From Ancylobacter sp. WKF20 (GTDB taxonomy: Bacteria > Pseudomonadota > Alphaproteobacteria > Rhizobiales > Xanthobacteraceae): 64,000 bases of DNA. Below, piece by piece: positions 44,282 to 52,966 of this stretch (its first letter is position 1; every line of letters starts with the position of its first letter). The stretch is taken from assembly GCF_029760895.1 (NCBI RefSeq), contig NZ_CP121679.1:2928001-2992000 (forward strand), read 5' to 3'. The translations under genes were made by a program, and so were the position numbers. The notes under the pieces were generated by a model. The model was not told the DNA's origin. It ran no database searches and worked only from the letters and a program-made list of their open reading frames with translations.

Positions 44282-44808
44282 TGGATCGGCAGCTTCTGAT
44301 CGTGGAGGACGACAGCAGCCTCGCCCGCGCCCTCCGGCGCTCCTTCGAGCGCCGTGGCTATGCTGTCGACCATTGTGCCGATCTCGATGCGGTGACGCGG
44401 CTTCTCGCCGACAGGGCCCCCGGTTTCGCCGTGGTGGATCTCAAGCTCGGCGGCGAATCCGGGCTGGAATGCGTGAAGGCGTTGCACGCCCACGATCCCG
44501 CCATCCGCATCGTGGTGCTCACCGGCTTCGCCAGCATCGCCACGGCGGTCGAGGCCATCAAGCTCGGGGCGAGCCACTATCTGCCCAAGCCCGCCAATAC
44601 CGACGACATCGAAAAGGCCTTCGCGCGCGTCGAGGGCGATGTGTCGGTGCCGCTGCAGGGGCGCCCGACCTCCCTCAAGAGCCTCGAATGGGAGCGCATC
44701 CACGAGACGCTGGTGGAGACCGACTTCAACATCTCCGAGACCGCCCGCCGGCTCGGCATGCACCGCCGGACGCTCGCCCGGAAGCTCGAGAAGCGACCGA
44801 TGAAGTAG
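44281..44808 (+). CDS. regA: response regulator RegA/PrrA/ActR type
   Basis: The 175-aa regulator has a receiver domain with acidic pocket D10-D11, phospho-acceptor Asp53 (VVDLKLGGESG), Thr in VVLTGFAS and Lys in YLPKPANTDD. A short linker leads to a Fis-type HTH, SETARRLGMHRRTLARKLEK, which is almost invariant in RegA proteins. It controls photosynthetic, nitrogen, carbon-fixation and respiratory genes in alphaproteobacteria. ATG 44281 overlaps the regB stop (TGATG); GTG 44278 is an alternative start. The usual senC gene is not between or beside them. Confidence 0.94.
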   Translation: MDRQLLIVEDDSSLARALRRSFERRGYAVDHCADLDAVTRLLADRAPGFAVVDLKLGGESGLECVKALHAHDPAIRIVVLTGFASIATAVEAIKLGASHYLPKPANTDDIEKAFARVEGDVSVPLQGRPTSLKSLEWERIHETLVETDFNISETARRLGMHRRTLARKLEKRPMK

Positions 44809-45099
44809 ACCGCCGTCTCGCAAAACTTGTCTCGTAGGCCTCGCGAGTGCGCGTACCTGGCCGGTGCGACGCCGGGGGGCGGCTTCGACGGACCTTCCTC
44901 TGGCCGCCCATGCGCTGCCGGGTGCCAAGCGGATCGAGCAGCCCATCACCGGCACCGAATTCCCGCCGCCGGCCAGCCGTGCGAATTCGCAACATTCCAG
45001 CGCTCGTGAAAGCCGGTCGGCGCGTGGGCTGCCATAGTACCTGACCGACAGGCCGCGCCGACGCCGGAGAAGGCGCCCCTGTCCGGATGGGGAGCCTCC

Positions 45100-46242
45100 A
45101 TGTCAGACTCATCTGCGCCGGGCACGTCCGGCTCGCATTCACCCGCGCCGAAAGCTGGCGGTCCATCTTCCGCACGGGCGCCGCTGGCGGTGATCGGCTC
45201 GCTCGCCCTGATCGGCGGCATCGTCGTCGTTGTGGCGGGAGCCTTCGCCTATACGGGCGGCTTCCTCTCGCCCGGGCGGATCACACCGACCAAGCTGGTG
45301 GACGCGCTGGCGCCGCCCGGCGGGCCGGCCCTCGGCCACCGCCGCAACCACGCCAAGGGTATCTGCTTCACCGGCGTGTTCGAGGCGAACGGCAATGGCG
45401 CCGCCCTCTCGACCGCTCCCATGCTCGCCGCCGGCCGCCACCCCGCCATGGGCCGCTTCAATCTCGCCACGCCGGACCCGAAGGCGCCGGATGCCACCGT
45501 GCGCGTGCGCGGGCTGGGGCTTGAGATCGTCGCCGATGGCCAGACCTGGCGCGCGGCGATGATCGACCCGCCCTTTTTCCCCGTGGCAACGCCGCAGGCC
45601 TTTTTCGATCTCCTGACCGCCGCGCACAGCCCGGCGCCGGAGGCGATGAAGGACTTCATCGCCGCCCATCCCGAGTTCGCGACCTTCGCCGGCTGGGCCG
45701 GCAGCGCGCCGTGGACGGCGAGCTACGCGCAGGACCAGTTCAACAGCCTGAACGCCTTCCTGTTCACCGATGCCTCCGGCACCGCCCATGCGGTGCGCTG
45801 GAGCTACCGGCCGCAGGCGGCGGTGACGCCGATCTCCAAAGACGACCTCGAAAAGCTGGGGCCGGATCATCTGGAGCAGGAGATCACCAGCCGCGTCGCG
45901 CAGGCGCCGCAGCGCTGGACGCTGGAATTGACGGTTGCGAACCCCGGCGACCCGACCAACGACCCGAGCAAGGCCTGGCCGGAAGGCCGGCGCACGGTCG
46001 ATGCCGGAACGCTGATCGTCGACAAGATCGAGCCGGAGCCCGACGGCCCCTGCCGCGACATCAATTTCGACCCGACCATCCTGCCGGCGGGCATCGCCGT
46101 CTCGGACGATCCCTTCCCGGCCGCGCGCTCGGCCGCCTATGCGCGCTCCTTCAATCTGCGCACGGCGGAATGGCGGGACTATCCCTATCAGACCCCTGCC
46201 GCACCGCCCGCGGCCGCCACCCCCGCCACACCCAAGCCGTGA
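45100..46242 (+). CDS. catalase-family peroxidase, membrane-anchored (SrpA-like)
   Basis: The 380-aa heme protein has an N-terminal anchor or signal (APLAVIGSLALIGGIVVVVA), a distal His in GHRRNHAKGICFTG (about residue 84) and a proximal Tyr in ARSAAYARSFN. It is shorter than true catalases (about 480 aa) and corresponds to catalase-related peroxidases of the SrpA group. It would remove peroxides outside the cytoplasm, receiving electrons from the cytochrome b561 encoded 7 bp downstream. ATG 45100 follows GGGGAG. Confidence 0.88.
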   Translation: MSDSSAPGTSGSHSPAPKAGGPSSARAPLAVIGSLALIGGIVVVVAGAFAYTGGFLSPGRITPTKLVDALAPPGGPALGHRRNHAKGICFTGVFEANGNGAALSTAPMLAAGRHPAMGRFNLATPDPKAPDATVRVRGLGLEIVADGQTWRAAMIDPPFFPVATPQAFFDLLTAAHSPAPEAMKDFIAAHPEFATFAGWAGSAPWTASYAQDQFNSLNAFLFTDASGTAHAVRWSYRPQAAVTPISKDDLEKLGPDHLEQEITSRVAQAPQRWTLELTVANPGDPTNDPSKAWPEGRRTVDAGTLIVDKIEPEPDGPCRDINFDPTILPAGIAVSDDPFPAARSAAYARSFNLRTAEWRDYPYQTPAAPPAAATPATPKP

Positions 46243-46249
46243 GGACGCC

Positions 46250-46804
46250 ATGAGCGAAGAGCACACGACCTTCTCGCCGCTTCAGCGGACCCTGCACTGG
46301 CTGATGGCGGCCGGCATCCTCACCATGCTGTTCGTCGGCGTCGGCATGGTCTCGACGGTGACGCCGAAATATCTGCCGCTGGTCAGCTTCCATAAGACGC
46401 TCGGCATCGCGCTGCTGGTGCTGGTGGCGGTCCGGCTGCTGGTCCGGCTGCGGCGCGGCGCCCCGCCTTTGCCGGCCGAGATGCCAGCGCCGATGAAGCT
46501 GGCGGCGCATCTGTCGCACTATCTGCTCTACGCGCTGATGATCGCCATGCCGCTGATCGGCTGGGCCATGCTCTCCGCCGGCGCCTACCCGATCGTGCTG
46601 CTCGGCGGCCTGCACCTGCCGCCCATCGTGGCGCCCAGCGACGCGCTCCACGCGCTGCTGTGGAACGCGCACCGCTATCTGGCCTTTCTGTTCTTTGCGG
46701 TGGTGCTGATGCATCTCGCCGCCGCCCTGTTCCACGGGCTGGTGCGGCGCGATGGCGTGTTCTCCAGCATGGCACCGCACGGCAAGCGCGGCGTCTCGGG
46801 CTGA
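46250..46804 (+). CDS. cytochrome b561 family protein
   Basis: The 184-aa protein has four membrane helices with conserved His in LQRTLHWLMAAG, VSFHKTLGIALL, AHLSHYLLYALM and VVLMHLAAALFH, the ligands of two b hemes. It would pass electrons from quinol to a periplasmic acceptor, here most likely the catalase-like peroxidase encoded 7 bp upstream. ATG 46250 follows GAGGA. It is convergent with the ABC permease gene, 11 bp away. Confidence 0.9.
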   Translation: MSEEHTTFSPLQRTLHWLMAAGILTMLFVGVGMVSTVTPKYLPLVSFHKTLGIALLVLVAVRLLVRLRRGAPPLPAEMPAPMKLAAHLSHYLLYALMIAMPLIGWAMLSAGAYPIVLLGGLHLPPIVAPSDALHALLWNAHRYLAFLFFAVVLMHLAAALFHGLVRRDGVFSSMAPHGKRGVSG

Positions 46805-46815
46805 GGCGGTGACGC

Positions 46816-48801
46816 TCAGCCCAGCCGCGCGCGGCGGTTGGCGACCCAGCGGCCGATCATGCGGTCGGCGATGATGCCGAGAAAGGCGATGGCAAGGCCG
46901 GCGGAGAGGCCCTTGCCGGGATCGGCCTGCGAGATCGCGACCTGGATCTGCTTGCCGAGATCATTGGTGCCGACGAAGGACGACACCACCAGCATGGACA
47001 GCGCCATCATGATCACCTGGTTCACCCCCAGCATGATCTCCGGCAGCGCATAGGGCAGCTCCACCTTGGCGAGGCGCTGCGCGCCGGTGCAGCCGGCCAT
47101 GGTACCGGCCTCCTGCAGGCTGGGCGGCACGCGGCGCAGGCCATGGTCGGTGAAGCGGATCGCCGGCACCATGGCGTAGAGCACGATCGCCACCAGCGCC
47201 GAGACGTCGCCGATGCGGAACAGCATCACCACCGGCAGCAGATAGACGAAGGACGGCAGCGTCTGCAGCGTGTCGCACATCGCGCCGAGGAAATGGTGCA
47301 TGCGCTCCGAGCGACTGCCGAGGAAGCCGAGCGGCAGGCCGATAAGCGTGGCGATGATGACGGAGATCGCGCACAGATAGATCGTCGTCATGCCACGCTC
47401 CCACAGGCCGGCCATCGGGATGAAGGCCATGAGCGCCGCCATGCCGAGGCCGAAGCGCCAGCCGCCCAGCGCCCATGCCCCGCCGCCGACCACCGCCAGC
47501 AGGCCGATCCACGGGAAGCCGATCAGGAAGGTCTTCACCGGCACGAGGATGTAGAGCAGCAGGAAGGTGCGCAGCGCGTCGGCGGTGGAGAACAGGTTGA
47601 CGTTCACCCAGCTCACCACATCCGACCACATCGAGCCGGTGGAGATCCGGTACTCGGCCGGCAGCGCCTCGAGCGCGGGAAAAGCAAGGGAGAGCACGGT
47701 GAAGCCGATCAGCGCGGCAAGGCCGGCCCAGAAGAGCTGGCGCCGGCGGGTGGCGGCGGCGCCATGCACCGGACGCAGCTCCACCAGCGCGCGGCTCATC
47801 CGGTCGAGCACGATGGCGAGCGCCACCACGGCAAGGCCCGCCTCCAGTCCCTTGCCGAGGCCGTTGGCCTGACGCAGCGCGTTCAGCACGTCGAAGCCGA
47901 GGCCGCCGGCGCCGATCATGGCGGCGATGATGATCATGTTCAGCGTGAGCATGATGACCTGGTTGACGCCGACCAGCAGGTCGTCGCGGGCCGAGGGCAC
48001 CAGCACCTTCCACAGCACCTGGCGCGGCTGGCAGCCGGTCATGCGCGCGAGTTCGTCGAGCTCCGGCGGCACGCGCTTCAGCGCCATCATGGTCACGCGC
48101 ACCATGGGCGGCATGGCGTAGAGGATGGTCGCCAGCATGCCGGAGACCGGGCCGACGCCGACCAGAAACACCAGCGGCACGAGATAGGCGAAGGTCGGCA
48201 CGGTCTGCATGAAGTCGAGCGCGGCGACCACCGCGTTCTCCAGCCGCGGCACGCGGTAGGCGAGGATGCCGAGCCCGATGCCGCCGGCGACGCCGCAGAG
48301 CACGGCAAGCAGCACCTGCGACAACGTCACCATGGCGCTGTCCCACTGGCCGAAGACCAGGATGTAGGTGAACCCGACAAAGCCGAGAGCGGCGAGGCGC
48401 AGCCCGCCGAGCAGATAGCTCCACACCGTGACGGCGACGATCAGCCCGGCCCAGGACAGGCGCGGAATATGCAGCGCCCCTTCCTCGTCGCCGAAGGTGA
48501 TGCCGGTGGAGAGCAGCGCCTTGGGCACGGCCAGCGCATAGCCGAACAGGCCGGAGATGAAGCGCGTCATCTCCTTGAAGGTGAACAGGCCGAAGGAAAG
48601 ATCCCGCGCCAGCCAGTAGAGGAAGGCTTTCAGCCAGTCGCTCACCGGCACGATCCACGCCGCCGGGTAAGCCTTGGCCCAGGCGAAGGTTTGCGGCGCC
48701 GCATAGGGCACCAGCACGGCGAGCGCGACCAGCCCGGCGACGATCCAGCCGGTGGGGATGCGGGCCAGCGCCCGGCTCTGCGGCAGCGCGACCTCGCTCA
48801 C
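46816..48801 (-). CDS. tmoW: TMAO/betaine ABC importer permease, two fused permease domains (TmoW-like)
   Basis: The 661-aa membrane protein contains two ProW-type permease domains. EAA loops are visible in each half: domain 1 MMALKRVPPELDELARMTGC to VPSARDDLLVGVNQVIMLTL, domain 2 HGLRRVPPSLQEAGTMAGCT to LPYALPEIMLGVNQVIMMAL. Typical ProW has one domain (about 350 aa), so this forms both halves of the channel. It starts at GTG 48801, overlapping the ATPase stop (GTGA). Substrate assignment to TMAO rests on the adjacent tmm, tdm and demethylase genes; glycine betaine is the alternative. Confidence 0.82.
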   Translation of the reverse strand: MSEVALPQSRALARIPTGWIVAGLVALAVLVPYAAPQTFAWAKAYPAAWIVPVSDWLKAFLYWLARDLSFGLFTFKEMTRFISGLFGYALAVPKALLSTGITFGDEEGALHIPRLSWAGLIVAVTVWSYLLGGLRLAALGFVGFTYILVFGQWDSAMVTLSQVLLAVLCGVAGGIGLGILAYRVPRLENAVVAALDFMQTVPTFAYLVPLVFLVGVGPVSGMLATILYAMPPMVRVTMMALKRVPPELDELARMTGCQPRQVLWKVLVPSARDDLLVGVNQVIMLTLNMIIIAAMIGAGGLGFDVLNALRQANGLGKGLEAGLAVVALAIVLDRMSRALVELRPVHGAAATRRRQLFWAGLAALIGFTVLSLAFPALEALPAEYRISTGSMWSDVVSWVNVNLFSTADALRTFLLLYILVPVKTFLIGFPWIGLLAVVGGGAWALGGWRFGLGMAALMAFIPMAGLWERGMTTIYLCAISVIIATLIGLPLGFLGSRSERMHHFLGAMCDTLQTLPSFVYLLPVVMLFRIGDVSALVAIVLYAMVPAIRFTDHGLRRVPPSLQEAGTMAGCTGAQRLAKVELPYALPEIMLGVNQVIMMALSMLVVSSFVGTNDLGKQIQVAISQADPGKGLSAGLAIAFLGIIADRMIGRWVANRRARLG

Positions 48802-49910
48802 TGGCTGCTCCCGACGAGATCGGCGATGAGGCTCGCCCGGTCCAGCTTGCCGAGCAGCGCGCCATCGGCATCGACCACGGCAGCCGGGGCGTCGGCAGCA
48901 AGCACCGTCGCCGCCACCTCGGCCAGCAGCGCCTGCGCGGGAACCACCGGGCCGAGCGGCTCGCCGGGCGTGACCGGCACGCAGACGCCGCCGGCGGTCA
49001 GCACCTTGGCGCGGGCGACATGGCGGGTGAAGGCGGCGACATAGTCGGAGGCCGGCTTCAGCACGAGTTCCTCGGGCGTGCCGACCTGGATGATGACGCC
49101 GTCCTTCATGATGGCGATGCGGTCGCCGAGGCGGATGGCCTCATCGAAATCATGGGTGATGAAGACGATGGTCTTGGAGAGCATGCGCTGCAGACGCAGG
49201 AACTCGTTCTGCATCTCGTGGCGGATCAGCGGATCGAGCGCGGAGAACGGCTCGTCGAGGAACCACAGCGCCGGCTCGGCGGCGAGCGAGCGGGCGATGC
49301 CGACGCGCTGCTGCTGGCCGCCAGAGAGCTCGCGCGGGTAGTGTCCGGCGCGCTCGGTGAGGCCAACGAGCTCGATCACCTTGCGGGCGCGCTCCTCGCG
49401 CTCCTCCTTGCCCACGCCCTGCACCTCCAGCGGGAAGGCGACATTGCCGAGCACGGTGCGGTTGGGCAGCAGGGCGAAGTTCTGGAACACCATGCCCATC
49501 TTGTGCCGGCGCAGCTGGATCAGCTCGTCCGGCGTCATGCGCAGGAGGTTCTGGTGCTCATAGAAGACGACGCCGGCGGTGGGCTCCACGAGGCGCGAGA
49601 GGCAGCGCACAATGGTGGATTTGCCCGAGCCGGACAGGCCCATGATGATGAAGATCTCGCCCTGGCGGATTTCCAGCGTTGCGTCGCGCACGGCGGCGAA
49701 CAGGCCGGCGGCGCGCATTTCGGCGGGCGTAGCTTCCGGGTTCTCGCGCAGGAAGGTCTCGGCATTGGCGCCATAAACCTTCCACAGATTGCGGCAGACC
49801 AGAGCAGGCGGCGCATCGGCCGCGAGACGGGCCTTGCCGGTCGGGAGTGCCGGCGCCGGCGGGGCTGAACCTTGGGCGGGCGCCCCCTGGGCGAGCGAAA
49901 CCATGGCCAT
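48798..49910 (-). CDS. tmoV: TMAO/betaine ABC importer ATPase (TmoV/ProV-like)
   Basis: The 370-aa ATPase has the ProV-type N-terminal extension (LVCRNLWKVYGANAETFLRE), Walker A GLSGSGKST, signature LSGGQQQRVGIARSLA, Walker B LWFLDEPFSALDP and an H-loop FITHDFDEAIRLGD. A C-terminal CBS-like segment (AAVVDADGALLGKLDRASLI) may sense ionic strength or ligand. It powers the double permease encoded next. ATG 49910 has GAGG 6 bp before; a second ATG at 49904 is less well placed. Confidence 0.86.
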   Translation of the reverse strand: MAMVSLAQGAPAQGSAPPAPALPTGKARLAADAPPALVCRNLWKVYGANAETFLRENPEATPAEMRAAGLFAAVRDATLEIRQGEIFIIMGLSGSGKSTIVRCLSRLVEPTAGVVFYEHQNLLRMTPDELIQLRRHKMGMVFQNFALLPNRTVLGNVAFPLEVQGVGKEEREERARKVIELVGLTERAGHYPRELSGGQQQRVGIARSLAAEPALWFLDEPFSALDPLIRHEMQNEFLRLQRMLSKTIVFITHDFDEAIRLGDRIAIMKDGVIIQVGTPEELVLKPASDYVAAFTRHVARAKVLTAGGVCVPVTPGEPLGPVVPAQALLAEVAATVLAADAPAAVVDADGALLGKLDRASLIADLVGSSQ

Positions 49911-50021
49911 GGGGCCCTCATCTGTCGGTCGTGACGGCGGGGTCGATGCCGCCGCTCTCGGGCGGCGGCATCCGCGCTCAGGCCGGCCGGCGGAGTGCCG
50001 GCCGGGTCCGGTCGGCCGGGA

Positions 50022-50966
50022 TCAGTATTCGGCCTTGTGCTTGGTCACATAGGCGGCGACCACCTCGTCGAGCGGCTTGCCGTCGACGTCCACTTCCTTG
50101 ACCATGAGGTTCAGCTCCGGTCCGTCAACCTTCAGCTTCTTCAGCACGGCATAGGCGCCGGGCCACTTCTTCTTGGTCTCGGCGGAGGTGTATTTGAAGA
50201 TGTCGCCATGCGGCTTGCCGCAGTCGAAGGCCTTGTCGGGATTGATGCCCCATTTCGGGTCGGTGTAGCAGGCGGCGGTATATTCGGGGAACTGCACCCA
50301 CTCGCCCTCGAAGACGGAGGGCACCCAGTGCGGCGAGTAGACCCACAGCATGATCGGCGCCTTGCGCTCATAGGCCGACTTCAGCTCGGCGAACATCGCC
50401 GATTCCGTGCCGGCATCCACCGCGACGAAGGGCAGGCCCAGCGCCTCGATCCGCTCGGGGTCATGCCCACCCCAGGTCGCTTCCATGCCGAGATAGCGAC
50501 CCTTGGGCGCGGTTTCCGGCGCCGAGAAGGCCTCGCCGCACTTCAGCAGCGCCTTCCAGTCCGGCAGACCCGGGCACTTCTCCTTCATGTAGAGCGGATA
50601 CCACCACTCTTCCTTGGCCGCCGGGCCGAGCGGACCGAGATTCTCGGTCTTGCCGGTGGCGTCGGAGGCCTTCATCGCGTCGCCGGCCGTGGTCGCCCAC
50701 AGCTCGGTCATCACCGTCACGTCGCCATTCTCCATGGCGGTGAGGCCGGTGAGATAGTCGATGGTGACGTACTCGACCTTGTAGCCCTTGGCCTTCAGCA
50801 GCTCGCCGGCGATGTGCGAGGTGATGTGCTGCCCGGTCCAGTCATGCAGGGCGATGATGATCGGATCCTTGGATTCCTGCGCCTGGGCGACCAGCGGGGC
50901 GGTGAGGCTGGAAGCGGCCAGCATGCCGCTCAGGATAGCGGCCTTGAGAAGACGGTGAACGCGCAT
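50022..50966 (-). CDS. tmoX: TMAO/betaine ABC substrate-binding protein (TmoX/ProX-like)
   Basis: The 314-aa protein has a signal peptide (LLKAAILSGMLAASSLTAPLVAQA) and a ProX/OpuAC-type binding fold (IIIALHDWTGQHITSHIAGE; Trp residues in LWATTAG, EEWWYPLYM, ATWGGHDPERIE, LWVYSPHW that could build an aromatic cage for a quaternary amine). Two Cys pairs may form disulphides. It delivers substrate to the permease. It is 111 bp upstream of tmoV and has its own leader with two direct repeats, so it may have its own promoter in addition to read-through from upstream. Confidence 0.85.
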   Translation of the reverse strand: MRVHRLLKAAILSGMLAASSLTAPLVAQAQESKDPIIIALHDWTGQHITSHIAGELLKAKGYKVEYVTIDYLTGLTAMENGDVTVMTELWATTAGDAMKASDATGKTENLGPLGPAAKEEWWYPLYMKEKCPGLPDWKALLKCGEAFSAPETAPKGRYLGMEATWGGHDPERIEALGLPFVAVDAGTESAMFAELKSAYERKAPIMLWVYSPHWVPSVFEGEWVQFPEYTAACYTDPKWGINPDKAFDCGKPHGDIFKYTSAETKKKWPGAYAVLKKLKVDGPELNLMVKEVDVDGKPLDEVVAAYVTKHKAEY

Positions 50967-51003
50967 CGTGCTTATTCCCTCGGATGGATTTTTGGAGGCA
51001 ACG

Positions 51004-51048
51004 CGTCGTCAAAGGATCGTTCGTGGAGACGGTCTTTCGTCGTCAAAG
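51004..51048. promoter_or_regulatory. direct repeats upstream of tmoX
   Basis: CGTCGTCAAAG occurs twice, at 51004-51014 and 51038-51048, exactly 34 bp apart (about three helical turns), 38-82 bp upstream of the tmoX start. This is a plausible paired binding site for a regulator, perhaps the XRE-cupin protein encoded just upstream. Confidence 0.45.
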
Positions 51049-51130
51049 TGTCCTTACAGGAACATCTCTTTCTTGAGAGGCAAATTGTGGGCCACACAGC
51101 TCGGCCGGGCGCGGGCGGGCGCCGCGGCGC

Positions 51131-51856
51131 TCACTCCTTTGGGTAGACGATGATCGACAGGTAGCTCATCGGCAGCGAATAGAGCTCCTCCGGCCCGTGC
51201 TGCACCGAGGCGTCGAAGTAGAGCGTGTCGCCCGGCTCCAGGTGGTAGAGCTTGTCGGCGTGGCGGTAGCCGACCGAGCCGGTGAGCATGTAGATCAGCT
51301 CAACCCCGCTATGGCGGAAGGCCGAATAGGGCGCCGCACCCTTCGGCAGGGTGATGAGGAACGGCTCCATCGCCACATCGGTGCCCAGCGATTGCGCCAA
51401 GAGCTCATAGATGTGGCCGGCCTTGGTGCCGCGCCGCTCGGTCGCCGCCCCCTGCCCGGCCTTGACGAAGGAGCAGTCGCGCCGGTCGTCATAGCCGGCG
51501 AACAATGAGGCGATGGGCACGTTCAGCGCGCTGGCGATGGCGGTCAGCGTCGCCAGCGAGGAGGAGATCTGCCCGTTCTCGATCTTCGAGATCATGCCGG
51601 GCGAGATCCGGGCTGTGGCGGCAAGCTCGGCGCTGGTGATGTCGAGCCGCTTGCGGTGCTGGCGGATCTGCGCGCCGATGGCCTGCTCGACGGTGAGGCT
51701 GACGACGCGCGGCTCGCTCGACGGCGCCGGCACAGCCGGGGACGCGGGCGCCGCCGCCGCGATGGCCGCGTCGATGAGGGCGACGGTCTGGTCCACCCGA
51801 ACCTCGTCCTCCGGCGTGGCCGGCGGCCGGGTCATGCTCCGCAGAGGCATACGCAT
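51131..51856 (-). CDS. XRE-cupin transcriptional regulator
   Basis: The 241-aa protein has an N-terminal variable part, an XRE helix-turn-helix (IGAQIRQHRKRLDITSAELA, then ISPGMISKIENGQISSSLAT) and a C-terminal cupin (GVELIYMLTGSVGYRHADKL, LEPGDTLYFDASVQHGPEEL). Such regulators sense small molecules through the cupin and control amine or amino-acid catabolism. It starts 6 bp after the demethylase gene on the same strand and precedes tmoX. An in-frame ATG a few codons in (MTRPPATPED) is an alternative start. It probably regulates this amine cluster. Confidence 0.88.
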   Translation of the reverse strand: MRMPLRSMTRPPATPEDEVRVDQTVALIDAAIAAAAPASPAVPAPSSEPRVVSLTVEQAIGAQIRQHRKRLDITSAELAATARISPGMISKIENGQISSSLATLTAIASALNVPIASLFAGYDDRRDCSFVKAGQGAATERRGTKAGHIYELLAQSLGTDVAMEPFLITLPKGAAPYSAFRHSGVELIYMLTGSVGYRHADKLYHLEPGDTLYFDASVQHGPEELYSLPMSYLSIIVYPKE

Positions 51857-51862
51857 GAAGGC

Positions 51863-52948
51863 TCAGCCCCGAGACGTCAGGGTGGATCGCGGCGGCAGGG
51901 TCGACTGGCGCGGCGCCGTGCCGGTCGGCAGCGCGGCGCCGTCGTCGAAGGGCGCGAGATAGGCCACCGCCATCTCGCGGTAGCGCGTCGTGCCCTTATA
52001 GTCGGCGATGTCGGGATTGAGGTCGCGCAGCACGCGGTGCAGGCGCTTGCCCCAGATCTCGACGCGGGCGAGATCCTCGATGCTGCACAGGTAGCAGCGG
52101 ATGCCGAAAAGAATGGCATTGGAGCGCGGCAGGCGGAACAGCGACTGCAGTTCCACGCGCAGATGCAGCTTCCGGCCGACATTTTCGGGCGTGACGGTGG
52201 TGCGGTCCGGCCCCCATTGCGGGTAGTTCTCCGGGCTGGTGTCGAGCCGCGGATTGACCGTCATCGTCCAGTTGAGCCGGCGCACCGGCGCGCCGTACTG
52301 GAGCCGCAGCAGGAATTTCAGCGCGCGGTCGAACACGCCCTTCTCATGCGCCAGCGGCACCGGCCCGTGCCATTGGTGGAAGGTCATGCCGACATTGAAG
52401 TCCATCGACCAGTCGGCCTGCGTCGTCACCATGCCGCCATCGATGAACAGATTGTCCTCGCGCTGGTCCTGCAGGGTGAAGTCGCCCTGCGCCTGCCGGG
52501 TGATGTACTCGAAGGGCGGCAGCGGCAGCGTTGAGGCATCGCCGAAGGTGAAGCTGTCGCGGATGCCGAGCGGGCGGTTCTCCCAGGTCCAGTTTATGCC
52601 CTCGCGGGTCAGGGTGAAGTGCTCGGGATAGGACGTCGCGAAGCTCTCCATGATGAGCTCCAGCGTGTCCCATTCCGCCGCCATCATGTGCGGCAGCACC
52701 TTGCAGCGGCTGGGATCCTGCTCCAGCACCTTCGCCCGCTCGCGGCATTCGGCGACATAGTGCTCGTCGACGTCGAACGGGTTGTCGAAGGCCGGGGTCG
52801 GCCCGCCCGGGACATGCGGCTCGATATTCACCGAGTACATGTAATTGTCGTCGGGGAACGGGAACGGGAAGCGCAGCACCGCCGCGTCCGAATTGGCGTA
52901 GCTGTAATCGTCCCGGAAGGTCTCGTTCGGCTTGAACGGAATGTTCAT
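51863..52948 (-). CDS. heme-dependent oxidative N-demethylase subunit (DUF3445), dimethylamine monooxygenase
   Basis: The 361-aa protein matches the DUF3445/HODM family: FRDDYSYANSDAAVLRFPFP near the start, VLPHMMAAEWDTLELIMESF, then FIDGGMVTTQADWSMDFNVG and SNAILFGIRCYLCSIEDLAR. This subunit carries the heme and, with the reductase and the small zinc-ribbon protein encoded upstream, oxidises dimethylamine to methylamine and formaldehyde using NAD(P)H and oxygen. It follows the reductase gene by 18 bp. I do not assign individual Dmm letters. Confidence 0.85.
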   Translation of the reverse strand: MNIPFKPNETFRDDYSYANSDAAVLRFPFPFPDDNYMYSVNIEPHVPGGPTPAFDNPFDVDEHYVAECRERAKVLEQDPSRCKVLPHMMAAEWDTLELIMESFATSYPEHFTLTREGINWTWENRPLGIRDSFTFGDASTLPLPPFEYITRQAQGDFTLQDQREDNLFIDGGMVTTQADWSMDFNVGMTFHQWHGPVPLAHEKGVFDRALKFLLRLQYGAPVRRLNWTMTVNPRLDTSPENYPQWGPDRTTVTPENVGRKLHLRVELQSLFRLPRSNAILFGIRCYLCSIEDLARVEIWGKRLHRVLRDLNPDIADYKGTTRYREMAVAYLAPFDDGAALPTGTAPRQSTLPPRSTLTSRG

Positions 52949-52966
52949 GGCGGGTCTCCGTCGCCG

